Positions 45,598 to 55,270 of a stretch of DNA of 64,000 bases are shown in pieces. The notes under the pieces are model-generated. The model did no database searches, was not told the origin of the DNA, and was given only the letters and a program-made list of their open reading frames with translations. This stretch comes from Hymenobacter sp. GOD-10R (lineage in GTDB: Bacteria > Bacteroidota > Bacteroidia > Cytophagales > Hymenobacteraceae). The position numbers were made by a program, and so were the translations under genes. Positions within the stretch are counted from its first letter, which is position 1. Every line of letters begins with the position of its first letter. The DNA is taken from positions 2,508,501 to 2,572,500 of the forward strand of contig NZ_CP141184.1 in the NCBI RefSeq assembly GCF_035609205.1. The letters are read 5' to 3'.

Positions 45598-48123
45598 ATG
45601 AACAGTAACATGCAGAGTAATAGAAAGTGGCAGTGGCTGGTGGTAAGCGTCTTATTGAGCACGTTGAACGTAGCCTTCTGCCATTCGGCAAGTGCCAAAC
45701 CAAAGCCAGCGCCTTTGAAGCTGTGGTATACCAAACCCGCCGCGAACTGGAACGAAGCCCTGCCTATCGGCAACGGCCGCTTGGCCGCTATGGTCTTTGG
45801 GCAGCCCGGCCGGGAGCGGCTGCAACTCAACGAGGAAACCGTGTGGGCCGGCGAGCCGGGCAATAACGTGGTGCCGAGCGTGTACGAAGGCATTCAAGGC
45901 ATTCGCAAGCTGCTCTTTGAGGGGAAGTACAAGGAAGCCCAAGACCTGTCGAACCAGACCTTTCCGCGGAAAGTAGCGCCCAATAACAACTACGGCATGC
46001 CCTACCAAACGGTGGGCAACCTGCTGCTGACTTTCCCCGGCCACGAAGCCGCTACCAACTACTACCGCGACCTAGATATTCAACAAGCGGTAACCAAGGT
46101 AATCTATCAAGTGCAAGGCGTGACCTACACCCGCGAGATGTTCGCCTCGCTACCCGACCAGGTCATCGTGGTGCGCTTGACAGCTAGCAAGCCAGGTAGT
46201 ATCACCTGCCAGATCGGCATGAACAGCCCGCAGCTTAACTATGGTGTGAAGACGGAGCCCTCGAAGCTGGTGCTAGCGGGCGTCAGCGGCGGCAATGACA
46301 ACAAGGTCGGCAAGGTCAAGTTTCAGGCGCACATCGTGCCGAAAGTGGAAGGCGGCACCGTAACCTCGACCGACAGCACCCTGCAAATAACCGGTGCCAA
46401 CGCGGCAACGGTCTACATTTCGATGGGCACGAACTTCAAGAGCTACAAAGACCTGAGCGGCGACGAGGCCATCAAAGCGGCTTCGTACCTGCCGACGGCC
46501 CTAGCTCATGCGTACCCAGCCGCCAAAGCCGCCCACGTAGCTAGCTACCGGCGCTACTTCGACCGGGTGAGCCTCAGCCTAGGCAGCTCCGATGCAGTGA
46601 ATAAGCCTACCGATGCGCGCCTCGCGGATTTTGCCAAAGGAAACGATCCGGCCCTGGCTGCCATGTACTTCCAATACGGGCGCTACTTGCTGATTTGCAG
46701 CTCCCAACCCGGTACCCAAGCCGCCAACTTACAGGGCAAGTGGAACGACAAGCTAGCTCCGCCCTGGGACAGCAAGTACACGGTAAACATCAACACCGAA
46801 ATGAACTACTGGCCGGCCGAGGTGACGAATCTGTCGGAGCTGCACCAGCCGCTGTTCGCCATGCTCAAGGACCTAGCGGAGACGGGCAAAGAAAGTGCCT
46901 CGGTCGTCTACCACGCGCGCGGCTGGAACATGCACCATAACACCGACTTGTGGCGCATCACCGGCAACGTCGATGGTGGCTTCTACGGCATGTGGCCCAT
47001 GGGCGGCGCGTGGCTCACCCAGCATATCTGGCAGCATTACTTGTACACCGGCGACCAAGCTTTTCTGCGGGAGTACTACCCCGTGCTGAAAGGGGCGGCC
47101 CTGTTTTATGTGGATGCCTTGCAGGAAGAACCTAGCCATAAGTGGCTGGTGATGGCGCCTTCGATGTCGCCGGAGAATACCTACGAGCCGAGCGTGGGCA
47201 TCACGGCGGGTACGACTATGGACAACCAGCTGGTGTTTGATGTATTCTCCAATGCCCTGCGCGCTGCGGCTGTCCTGAACACGGACAAGCCTTTTGCTGA
47301 TACGCTCCAAAACATGATCAAACGCCTGCCGCCCATGCAGATTGGTCAGTACGGGCAGCTGCAGGAGTGGCTGCAAGACTGGGACGACCCCAAGAGCACG
47401 CACCGGCACATCTCACACCTATACGGCCTGTTTCCAAGCGGACAGATTTCGCCCTACCGCACGCCGGAGCTGTTTGAAGCGGCCCGCGTGACGCTCGCCC
47501 AGCGCGGCGACGTATCCACGGGTTGGTCGATGGGGTGGAAGGTGAACTTCTGGGCCCGTATGCTCGACGGCAACCACGCCTACAAGCTGCTCACCAATCA
47601 ATTGCGTCTGCTCTCGGGCGACCTGGTAAAGGTGAGCGAAGCCACTGGCGGCGGTACCTACCCGAACCTCTTGGACGCGCACCCACCGTTTCAGATCGAC
47701 GGCAACTTTGGCTGCACTTCGGGCCTAACGGAGCTATTCGTGCAGAGCTACGACGGCGCTATCGACATTTTACCCGCGCTGCCGGATGCTTGGCCTACGG
47801 GCGAAGTGAAAGGCCTGGTGGCGCGTGGTGGCTACGTGGTGGACCTAGCCTGGGACAAGGGCAAGGTCACGCGCCTACAGATTACCTCTAAGCTAGGTGG
47901 CAACTGCCGCCTGCGCCTGCACTCGCCCCTGAAAGCCAGCAGTAAAGCCAGGCTGACCGTGGCGCAGGGCGACAATCCCAATCCCTTTTACCAACTGGTA
48001 GTGCCCGTGCAAGCACCGCTTATTTCAGCTAAAGCCAGCCCTCAAAAGCCTCAACTCCCGACTTCAACGCTCTACGATATGGCTACCCAAGCCGGACAGA
48101 CCTATGAACTGACCAACAAGTAA
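45598..48123 (+). CDS. Glycoside hydrolase family 95 (alpha-L-fucosidase/galactosidase type)
   Basis: 841 residues, exported. Seen: LKLWYTKPAANWNEALPIGN GRLAAMVFG, the GH95 start; the Asn-x-Asn pair Asn397/Asn399 in NINTEMNYW; Glu526 in MSPENTYEPS; and Asp701 in QIDGNFGC. These correspond to the catalytic Asn, Glu and Asp set known for Bifidobacterium AfcA. GH95 members remove alpha-1,2-fucose or alpha-L-galactose, both found on xyloglucan and rhamnogalacturonan side chains. ATG at 45598 begins a better signal peptide than the upstream GTG. Same direction as GH106, 192 nt apart. Confidence 0.95.
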   Translation: MNSNMQSNRKWQWLVVSVLLSTLNVAFCHSASAKPKPAPLKLWYTKPAANWNEALPIGNGRLAAMVFGQPGRERLQLNEETVWAGEPGNNVVPSVYEGIQGIRKLLFEGKYKEAQDLSNQTFPRKVAPNNNYGMPYQTVGNLLLTFPGHEAATNYYRDLDIQQAVTKVIYQVQGVTYTREMFASLPDQVIVVRLTASKPGSITCQIGMNSPQLNYGVKTEPSKLVLAGVSGGNDNKVGKVKFQAHIVPKVEGGTVTSTDSTLQITGANAATVYISMGTNFKSYKDLSGDEAIKAASYLPTALAHAYPAAKAAHVASYRRYFDRVSLSLGSSDAVNKPTDARLADFAKGNDPALAAMYFQYGRYLLICSSQPGTQAANLQGKWNDKLAPPWDSKYTVNINTEMNYWPAEVTNLSELHQPLFAMLKDLAETGKESASVVYHARGWNMHHNTDLWRITGNVDGGFYGMWPMGGAWLTQHIWQHYLYTGDQAFLREYYPVLKGAALFYVDALQEEPSHKWLVMAPSMSPENTYEPSVGITAGTTMDNQLVFDVFSNALRAAAVLNTDKPFADTLQNMIKRLPPMQIGQYGQLQEWLQDWDDPKSTHRHISHLYGLFPSGQISPYRTPELFEAARVTLAQRGDVSTGWSMGWKVNFWARMLDGNHAYKLLTNQLRLLSGDLVKVSEATGGGTYPNLLDAHPPFQIDGNFGCTSGLTELFVQSYDGAIDILPALPDAWPTGEVKGLVARGGYVVDLAWDKGKVTRLQITSKLGGNCRLRLHSPLKASSKARLTVAQGDNPNPFYQLVVPVQAPLISAKASPQKPQLPTSTLYDMATQAGQTYELTNK

Positions 48124-48230
48124 GCGTGGTGAGCCTAGCTACGGTGCTGTGTGCCAGCACTAGTAGTTGCAGGAATCCACCATTGCTGACATTTTTTCTC
48201 ACATGCAATACCCATTAAAATCCCCACACT

Positions 48231-51200
48231 ATGAGAAGAAAACTACTAGTACCCATGAGGCTAACGCCCGCTCGCCCCACGGGAGCTTGGCGAAACCTCG
48301 CTTGCGCATCAGTGCTTCCGCTGTTTCTGGTGGCCACTTGCCCGGCGACCTCACTAGCACGTGGTAACCACGAAGCAACCAGAAAATCGACAGCAGAAGA
48401 GGCTGCCCAGCCGTTGGCCGACCGGGTAATAACCGGGTTTGTGACCGACGAGAAAAATGAGCCGTTGCCTGGCGTGACCGTCGTGGTAAAAGGCACCACG
48501 CAGGGCTCGACAACGGACGTCGCCGGCAAGTTCCAGGTGACGGTGCCCGAAACCGGTGAGGTGGTACTCTCTTTCTCCTACATTGGGTACAAAAGCCAGG
48601 AAGTAGTCGTCGGTAATCGAAAAACGATTACGCTAGCCCTAGCTCCCTCCACCAATGCCGTCGACGAGGTCGTGGTAATCGGCTACGGGGCCGTGCGCAA
48701 GAAGGACCTGACCGGGGCAGTATCCCAGCTCAAGGGCGAGGAGCTGAAGGAAATTCCGGCTGCCAACGTGCTAGAAGCCGCCCAGGGCAAAATTGCGGGG
48801 GCTGATATTACCCGCAGCAGCGGCCAGACGGGGGCAGCCGTTAACATTAACATCCGCGGCAACCGCTCGATTGGGGGCAATAACTCGCCGCTGATTATTG
48901 TGGATGGCATTCAGTACAACAGCCTGCAAGACATCAACGCCAACGACATCGAGACGATGGACGTGCTGAAAGATGCCTCGTCGACTGCCATTTATGGCTC
49001 GCGCGGTTCGAACGGCGTCATTCTGATTACCACCAAAAAGGGCAAGTCGAGCAAGCCGGAAATCTCCTTTAACACCTACGCGGGCGTTTCGCAGGTCACG
49101 ATGTACCCGAAGGCCATGGACCTTTACGGCTACCGCGACCTGAAGCGCGAGGCCTGGCGCGCCGCCGGCGTGTGGAAGAGCCCAACCGACGACCCGGCTA
49201 TTTTTACCAACGGGGCCGAGTACCAAGCCTTGCAGGACGGGGTGTGGACGGATTATCAGGATAAGCTCATTCACCATGGCTTACAGCAAGACTATCAGGT
49301 GGGCGTGCGGGCCGGTACCGACCGCCTAAAGGGGTACGTCTCCGTCGACTACTTCAACGAGAAGGGCATCCTGAAAATGGATGAACTCAAGCGTTACACC
49401 GGCCGCCTCAACGTCGACTTCATCGCTACCGACTGGCTGAAGGTGGGCCTGCAAAGCCAGCTGACGTACTACGACCAGGGTGTGCGGCGCGACCCGCTGA
49501 ACCAGGCTAATAAAATCAGCCCCCTAGGTTCGCTCTACGACGCCAACGGCAACTTTAACTTCATCATGCTGGACGGCCAAACCGCCAGTCCGCTCTCCGA
49601 CGAACAGCCGAACGTGTTTAAAGGCCAGGTACTGACGACCCGGACGCTGACCAACGGCTACGTGGAGCTGACGCCCGTGAAGGGCCTTATGATTCGCAGC
49701 ACGCTAGGGGTCAACTTGTCGTCGGCACGCGACGGGGCCTATATGTCGCCCAAGTCGATTGACCGGTCGCTCTCGGGCAAGTCGCTGGCTACCTACAACA
49801 CCAGCAACAGCCGTGGCATCAACTGGGAGAACGTGGCGACCTATCAGCGGGAGTTTGGCCAGCATGCCTTCACTGTGACGGGTATTGCCAGTTACCTAGG
49901 CAATAGGGCAGACAGCGCGGCGGCATCGGGTGTCAATCAGCTGCTGCCTTCGCAGCTCTTCTACTCGCTGGGCAGCGCCACCGAAGAAATCAAGATTAGA
50001 TCAGCTTATTCGCAGAACAACCTGGTATCATTTGCGGGGCGCCTCAACTACGCTTTCCGCGACCGGTATTTGCTGACGGTGACGGCTCGCAAAGACGGCT
50101 CGTCGAAGCTAGCAGTGGGCAACAAATGGACGTTCTTTCCGTCGGCGGCCCTGGCCTGGCGTATTGTGGATGAACCGTTTATGCAGGGCATCAAAGGCCT
50201 GACCGACCTGAAGCTGCGCACCAGCTACGGTGTGGCCGGCAACGACCCCTCTGGACCCTACGCCACCCAGACCACGCTCACACGCATTGCCTTTGGCTAC
50301 GACGAGGTGTCGTACCCGGCTTACACGTTTTCGCGTAGCGTAGGTAACCCAGACCTAGGGTGGGAGCTTTCCTACACCAAGGACATCGGCTTGGACGTAG
50401 GCATCTTCAATGGCCGCCTAGCGGGGTCGATAGACTACTACGACACCCGTACCCGCGACCTGCTGCTGAACCGGGGCCTGCCCCCCACGACGGGCGTAAC
50501 CACGGTGAAGCAGAACATCGGCCGCACGCGCAACCGGGGCTTGGAAGTCTCGCTGACCAGCACCAACATCAAGGCCAAGGACCTGACCTGGACCAGCACG
50601 CTCACCTTCACGCGCAACAAAGAGGAGATTACCGAACTCGTAACCAATGGCAACGACGTGGGCAATGGCTGGTTTATCGGCCAGCCCATTCGCGTGTACT
50701 ACGACTACGAGAAGCTAGGTATCTGGCAAACCAACGAAGCCGACCAGGCCGCCAAAATCCAGCCCACCCAGGTGCCGGGCGAAATCAAGGTAAAGGACCA
50801 GAATGGCGACGGTAAGATTGACGCTATCAACGACCGGATTATCCTGGGCAACCCGCGCCCGAAGTGGAGCGGCGGCCTTGATAACACGTTGCGTTACAAG
50901 GGCTTTGATCTGAACTTCTTTATCTACGCCCGTATCGGCCAGATGATTAACTCCGACCGCTCGGCGCGCTTCGACTACCAGGGCATCGGCAACAGCACGG
51001 CCGGCCTCGACTATTGGACGCCCGAAAACCCGACCAATGCCTACCCACGTCCTAACAAGAACGGGGGCGGAAAATACCTCTCGACACTAGCTTACCAGAA
51101 CGGCTCGTTTGGCCGCATCCGCAACGTCACGCTCGGATACAACTTCTCTAAGACGTTGCTGCCGAAGGCGATTAGCGGAGTTCGGGTGTACGTAACGGGC

Positions 51201-51308
51201 AAGAACCTGTACACCTTCACCAAGCTGAACTATGACCCGGAGCGGGGCGGCGGCGAAAGCTTCCCCATGACCAAACTGTATGTCGTTGGCCTGAACGCCA
51301 CATTCTAA
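48231..51308 (+). CDS. SusC/RagA-family TonB-linked outer-membrane protein
   Basis: 1025 residues. Long signal region (to about 45), beta-sandwich regulatory-like domain (about 67-140, ITGFVTDEKNEPLPGVTVVV), TonB box DEVVVIGYGAVRKKDL near 145, plug with DVLKDASSTAIYGSRGSNGV, barrel ending FPMTKLYVVGLNATF. Unlike the SusC at 36775 it lacks an STN domain, so it should import without signalling and be controlled by the other system. Paired with the susD 21 nt on. Text in the regulatory domain and plug is typical for glycan-importing SusC proteins. Confidence 0.97.
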   Translation: MRRKLLVPMRLTPARPTGAWRNLACASVLPLFLVATCPATSLARGNHEATRKSTAEEAAQPLADRVITGFVTDEKNEPLPGVTVVVKGTTQGSTTDVAGKFQVTVPETGEVVLSFSYIGYKSQEVVVGNRKTITLALAPSTNAVDEVVVIGYGAVRKKDLTGAVSQLKGEELKEIPAANVLEAAQGKIAGADITRSSGQTGAAVNINIRGNRSIGGNNSPLIIVDGIQYNSLQDINANDIETMDVLKDASSTAIYGSRGSNGVILITTKKGKSSKPEISFNTYAGVSQVTMYPKAMDLYGYRDLKREAWRAAGVWKSPTDDPAIFTNGAEYQALQDGVWTDYQDKLIHHGLQQDYQVGVRAGTDRLKGYVSVDYFNEKGILKMDELKRYTGRLNVDFIATDWLKVGLQSQLTYYDQGVRRDPLNQANKISPLGSLYDANGNFNFIMLDGQTASPLSDEQPNVFKGQVLTTRTLTNGYVELTPVKGLMIRSTLGVNLSSARDGAYMSPKSIDRSLSGKSLATYNTSNSRGINWENVATYQREFGQHAFTVTGIASYLGNRADSAAASGVNQLLPSQLFYSLGSATEEIKIRSAYSQNNLVSFAGRLNYAFRDRYLLTVTARKDGSSKLAVGNKWTFFPSAALAWRIVDEPFMQGIKGLTDLKLRTSYGVAGNDPSGPYATQTTLTRIAFGYDEVSYPAYTFSRSVGNPDLGWELSYTKDIGLDVGIFNGRLAGSIDYYDTRTRDLLLNRGLPPTTGVTTVKQNIGRTRNRGLEVSLTSTNIKAKDLTWTSTLTFTRNKEEITELVTNGNDVGNGWFIGQPIRVYYDYEKLGIWQTNEADQAAKIQPTQVPGEIKVKDQNGDGKIDAINDRIILGNPRPKWSGGLDNTLRYKGFDLNFFIYARIGQMINSDRSARFDYQGIGNSTAGLDYWTPENPTNAYPRPNKNGGGKYLSTLAYQNGSFGRIRNVTLGYNFSKTLLPKAISGVRVYVTGKNLYTFTKLNYDPERGGGESFPMTKLYVVGLNATF

Positions 51309-51329
51309 CTCTAGCATCCCATCCATCCC

Positions 51330-52973
51330 ATGAAAGCTTTTTTCACCAAGAAGGGGGTGCTAACCCTCTCATTACTCGCGCTGTTTTCGTGCGATAAAAC
51401 GCTCGAGGAATATAACCCAAGCGGGCTGACCGCCGACACCGTGTATACCACGCCCGAGGGCTTTGAAACCTTGGTCAATGCGGCGTATTCGTACCAGCGC
51501 TGGTGGTACGGCAAAGAGGAAGCCCACAACATTGCCGAAATGGGCACCGACATCTGGACCAGTGCCTCCGGCGACACCGACCGGGGTCTGAGCCAATACC
51601 TCAATCTGCAAGGCACCAATACGTACCTAGCTACCGAATGGCGCGAGCTATACGCGGCCGTAAACTTGTGCAACGGCGGCCTAGGTCGCATCGACAAAGC
51701 CGGTCTCTCGGCCACGTTGCGGCCCATTCGGGAGGGCGAGTTGCGGTTTCTGCGCGCCTTCTACTACTGGCACATCGTGGAAACCTGGGGCGGCGTGCAC
51801 TTCACCACCGAGGAAACCAGCGGCGTCGTGTCGACCGCCAACCGCACGCCCGAAAGTACGTTTTACGACTTGATTATCTCGGACTTGCAAACGGCCGTTA
51901 ACCAGCTGCCCGCCACCCAGCCGCAGTATGGCAAAGTGACCAAAGGCGCCGCGCAGGCCTTTCTGGCGCGCATCTACCTAACACGGGGCATGAACCAGGA
52001 AGCCCTAGCTATGGCTAAGGCGGTGCTCGCCAACACAGCCTACAAGCTGGAGCCTAACTACGCCGACCTGTGGAAGATGAGCAATCTGAAAACCAAAGAG
52101 GCCGTGTACGTGGTCGATTACTCGGCCAATCTAGCCCTCGACGACCTCGCCAACACCACGTTCAACCCCTACGGGCACAGCCGGGGCGGCAACAATACCC
52201 ACCTGCTGTACATCATGAAGTACGATGACCGGCCCGGCATGGTGCGCGACATTCCGAACGGGCGACCCTTCAACCGCTACATGCCCACCCGCTTCCTGCT
52301 CGATTTGTACAGCACCAACGATGCTCGCTACGAAGGTTCCTTCAACGAGGTGTGGTATGCCAACTCCACCACCCGGCCAGCTGGCATGGCCCTGGGCGAT
52401 ACGGCCGTGTACTGCACCCGCCGGGAAGTTCCGGATGCGTATGAGGCCACCCGCAAGTACCAGACGGTGGACCGCAGCAAGATTTACAATGCCAACGGCA
52501 CGGTGAAAGATGGCCTGCGCTATCCTAGCCTCACAAAGTTTATGGACCCCACCCGGCCCAGCTTAAACGAAGCGCAAAGTGCCCGCGACGTGTTCGTCAT
52601 CCGACTGGCCGAAGTGTACCTGATTGCCGCCGAAGCGCAGATGAAGCTAGGTAATACGCAATCCGCCGCCGACTACGTGAACGTGCTGCGCACCCGCGCC
52701 GCCAAACCCGGCCGCGCCGCCGCCATGCAGGTGAACGCCTCGCAAATGACCCTGGATTTCATGTTGGATGAGCGCGCCCGTGAGTTGGCCGGTGAGCAGC
52801 TCCGCTGGTTCGACCTAAAGCGCACTGGCAAACTAGTGGACCGCATCAAACTCTATTCGCCGGATAATGCGGTAAATATTCAATCCTATCACTTGCTGCG
52901 GCCCATTCCGCAAACGCAGCTAGATGCCGTAACCAACAAAAGCGAGTTTACTCAAAACTCTGGTTATCAGTAG
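51330..52973 (+). CDS. SusD/RagB-family nutrient-binding lipoprotein
   Basis: 547 residues. Lipobox ALFSC with Cys21, the helical core EGELRFLRAFYYWHIVETWG near 133-152, RLAEVYLIAAEAQMKLG, DERARELAGEQLRWFDLKRT and the ending EFTQNSGYQ, all SusD signatures. Its start lies 21 nt after the susC stop, so the pair is translated from one message. Completes the second glycan-import pair of the locus. Confidence 0.97.
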   Translation: MKAFFTKKGVLTLSLLALFSCDKTLEEYNPSGLTADTVYTTPEGFETLVNAAYSYQRWWYGKEEAHNIAEMGTDIWTSASGDTDRGLSQYLNLQGTNTYLATEWRELYAAVNLCNGGLGRIDKAGLSATLRPIREGELRFLRAFYYWHIVETWGGVHFTTEETSGVVSTANRTPESTFYDLIISDLQTAVNQLPATQPQYGKVTKGAAQAFLARIYLTRGMNQEALAMAKAVLANTAYKLEPNYADLWKMSNLKTKEAVYVVDYSANLALDDLANTTFNPYGHSRGGNNTHLLYIMKYDDRPGMVRDIPNGRPFNRYMPTRFLLDLYSTNDARYEGSFNEVWYANSTTRPAGMALGDTAVYCTRREVPDAYEATRKYQTVDRSKIYNANGTVKDGLRYPSLTKFMDPTRPSLNEAQSARDVFVIRLAEVYLIAAEAQMKLGNTQSAADYVNVLRTRAAKPGRAAAMQVNASQMTLDFMLDERARELAGEQLRWFDLKRTGKLVDRIKLYSPDNAVNIQSYHLLRPIPQTQLDAVTNKSEFTQNSGYQ

Positions 52974-52980
52974 TATATTC

Positions 52981-53006
52981 GTTCTTTGCGTGGCTGCGCA
53001 AAGAAC
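52981..53006 (+). terminator. Hairpin just after the second susD
   Basis: GTTCTTTGCG (52981-52990) and CGCAAAGAAC (52997-53006) pair perfectly around a 6-nt loop, 7 nt past the stop. No U tract follows, so it may be a stabiliser rather than a terminator. Confidence 0.5.
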
Positions 53007-53138
53007 AAGCTGAGGGCTTGGAGAGTCAACATAACGCGAAGAAGGCGTGCATGCTATTTAAGCTAGGAATTCCTACAACGCTACAATAAGTACTGTTTCA
53101 TTTCGCAGTAATTAGGGCCTCATAGCCTCACCGTAACT

Positions 53139-53174
53139 TGACCTGATAGGCGACACACGCCGCCTATCAGGTCA
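53139..53174. repeat. Perfect 14-bp hairpin in the gap after the polysaccharide locus
   Basis: Arms 53139-53152 and 53161-53174 (TGACCTGATAGGCG and complement) flank an 8-nt loop; TTGTGC follows. It may close the long susCD transcript. Confidence 0.6.
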
Positions 53175-53358
53175 TTGTGCGTCCTAGCTACTAGCTATGA
53201 ATCGTTAGAACATTCTGACGGCTACCCGCCCGGCTCCATTGGATACTTAGCCTTTGGGTGAGCAAATGAACTCTTGTTAGGAGTACTTTCAATCAGGCTA
53301 TTGACTTTCTGGAACTACTGCTCAAATATCCACACCTCCTAGAACGATTTTGTTTGAT
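53175..53358. other. Gap with no recognised gene
   Basis: Together with the two hairpins before it, the 385-nt stretch 52974-53358 holds no convincing coding frame on either strand. Confidence 0.5.
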
Positions 53359-53901
53359 TCAGCGGCAATATCGATCCAGCAACTGTGCTTCGATGCCCTG
53401 CCAACGGGCGAAAGAGGCTAACAGCCGGAATACGGGCGTGAGTAGATTGCCTAATCCTGGCAGGCGCGTATCGCTCATGATAGCGCACACGGCTAGGTGC
53501 ATGATACTTTTCGGTAGACCCTTCTCGTTGTAGAGACCGTCGGCTGCTAGGCCATAGAGTATTCGTAACGTGTTTTCGAATCCTTCGTGCCCTAGCAGCA
53601 CGACGTTGCGGAAGGTGATGGGAGTGTCGCCGGGGTTGAAAAAACGATGCACCTCCCCGAGCTTGATGACGTAGGATTCGCCGGGAGTTAACAGGAGCTT
53701 GCGCTTCTTTTCGAGTTCAAGTCCCAGTGTTCCAGTTATGGCGGTAAAGGTTTCGGTGTAGGTGGTGTGGTAGTGCAACGCGTTGCCGCCGCCAGGCAGC
53801 ATGGTAATTCCCAGTTCGCTTAGTTGCCCGGCCGTCTCGGCCGCTGTCTGTACAAAGGTGAGCGTGTCTTGCTGAATGGGATTGAAAATAGTACGCTTCA
53901 T
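53359..53901 (-). CDS. Cupin-domain protein with helical C-terminal tail
   Basis: 180 residues. N-terminal cupin (about 30-110): NALHYHTTYTETFTAITG gives the paired His and Glu of motif 1, and LGEVHRFFNPGDTPITF the second His. The C-terminal 70 residues (GFENTLRILYGLAADGLYNE... LLASFARWQGIEAQLLDRYC) are helical and amphipathic, an unusual extension. No signal peptide. It lies 53 nt after the hydrolase-lipoprotein gene on the same strand. Function unknown. Start at ATG 53901, not the TTG one codon upstream. Confidence 0.82.
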   Translation of the reverse strand: MKRTIFNPIQQDTLTFVQTAAETAGQLSELGITMLPGGGNALHYHTTYTETFTAITGTLGLELEKKRKLLLTPGESYVIKLGEVHRFFNPGDTPITFRNVVLLGHEGFENTLRILYGLAADGLYNEKGLPKSIMHLAVCAIMSDTRLPGLGNLLTPVFRLLASFARWQGIEAQLLDRYCR

Positions 53902-53954
53902 CAAGCTGAAAAAGAAGGAAAGAGAAAGGATGGAGCCGCCAGCAGGAGGGAGGG

Positions 53955-55028
53955 CTACAATTTGGTACCGGGCTGAAATGAGCCGTCGTCTACTGCCTTC
54001 AGGTATTTAATCAGGCCGGCCATGTAGGTTTGCTGGTCGTCGTAGAGGCTCATGTGGCTGCCGTTGGGGCAAATCAGGGAGTTGCCTTGCTTAACCTGCG
54101 TGGCAATCCAGGCCATGTGCTCGGGGTCCATGGTATCGTACTTGCCGCCGATGGAAAGCACGGGCATGGTGAGCCGGGCTAGGTCGCGGCTCCGGTCCCA
54201 GTGCGTCAGTTTGCCCGCCAGCCCAAATTCACTAGGTACCTGCATGGTCACATAAAGCGACTGATTGATTTTGCCCAGGGAACGGTTCAGCGGCTCGGGC
54301 CACAGGGCCAGGGGTAGGCGGCAGATATGCTGCTGGTAGAAATTAGGCAGCAGCAGCTCCATGTAGCGCGGGTTGGCAAAGTCCTTTTTCGCTTCCAGTT
54401 GGCGGATTTCGGCTAGCACTTCGGGCTTCATCTGCTTGGCCAGCACCTCATGAGCATACTTGCCGTAGGCCGGGCCGCTCATCATCATGTTGGAGATGAT
54501 GAGGCCCTTGAGGTTCTGCTGGTACTTGAAAGCATACTCGGCCGCCAAGATGCCGCCCCAAGAGTGGCCGAGCAGGTAGAAGTTGTCGTTGGTCAGGTTG
54601 AGGGCTTTGCGCACCTGCTCCATCTCTTCCACGTAGCGCGGCAAGCTCCACATAGCCGTGTCCTTGGGATTATCGGAGTTGCCGCAGCCGAGCTGGTCGT
54701 AGTAGATGAACTCGATACCCTCGGCTGGCAAGAAGTTTTCCAGGCACTCGAAGTACTCGTGCGTGGCCCCGGGGCCGCCATTGAGTAGCAGCACCTTCAT
54801 CTTGGGGTTGTTGCCAAAGCGCTTGGTCCAGACGTTGAACGTGCCTTTGGGCGTGGTAATCGGTACGAGCTGTACGCCGCCCGTTTGCACGCCCGTAGTA
54901 CGAGAAGTGAAATAGCTGCTGGTGGCGGAGGCGTTTGAACTAGTAGTGGGGTTGGCTTGGCAAGCCGCGAGTAAGGTCGCGGAGCCGACGACTGCGCCGA
55001 TGGAACGCAGGATAGGAAGTGACTTCAA
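53955..55028 (-). CDS. Prolyl-aminopeptidase-like alpha/beta-hydrolase lipoprotein
   Basis: 357 residues. Lipobox LLAAC with Cys23; then the S33 peptidase fold: LLLNGGPGATHEYFECLENF (oxyanion loop HGGPG form), nucleophile Ser156 in LLGHSWGGILAAEYA, GGKYDTMDP for the acid and NGSHMSLYDD for the base His. Proline iminopeptidases release N-terminal proline from peptides, but many exported homologues have unknown substrates. First gene of a two-gene leftward unit with the cupin. No clear promoter seen in 55029-55270. Confidence 0.92.
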   Translation of the reverse strand: MKSLPILRSIGAVVGSATLLAACQANPTTSSNASATSSYFTSRTTGVQTGGVQLVPITTPKGTFNVWTKRFGNNPKMKVLLLNGGPGATHEYFECLENFLPAEGIEFIYYDQLGCGNSDNPKDTAMWSLPRYVEEMEQVRKALNLTNDNFYLLGHSWGGILAAEYAFKYQQNLKGLIISNMMMSGPAYGKYAHEVLAKQMKPEVLAEIRQLEAKKDFANPRYMELLLPNFYQQHICRLPLALWPEPLNRSLGKINQSLYVTMQVPSEFGLAGKLTHWDRSRDLARLTMPVLSIGGKYDTMDPEHMAWIATQVKQGNSLICPNGSHMSLYDDQQTYMAGLIKYLKAVDDGSFQPGTKL

Positions 55029-55270
55029 CAGGAACGAATTGACGACCAGCCTAACTGGTCAGTGGAAAGTAAAATCGAAACTCAACTACCTGGCAGGAAT
55101 TTGCCCGGGTAGAAAGCGCCTGCAGCGCAAGTAATAGGAGAGCAACTGCGGGAGTAAGTCAGCTTTTGGATTTGTGTAGAAAAGGCGCTTGTCATTTGCT
55201 TGAACTATTGCTGTTTATATGTTTTAGATTCAAATAGCGGCTAGTTATTGGCGGTGTTCGCGCCAGGGTG

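Noticed and set aside
55029..55270. Sixth copy of the shared operator near TCAAAT at about 55223
   Set aside because: Only one TTTGA half is present and there is no partner 21 nt away or CTTTG at the right distance.
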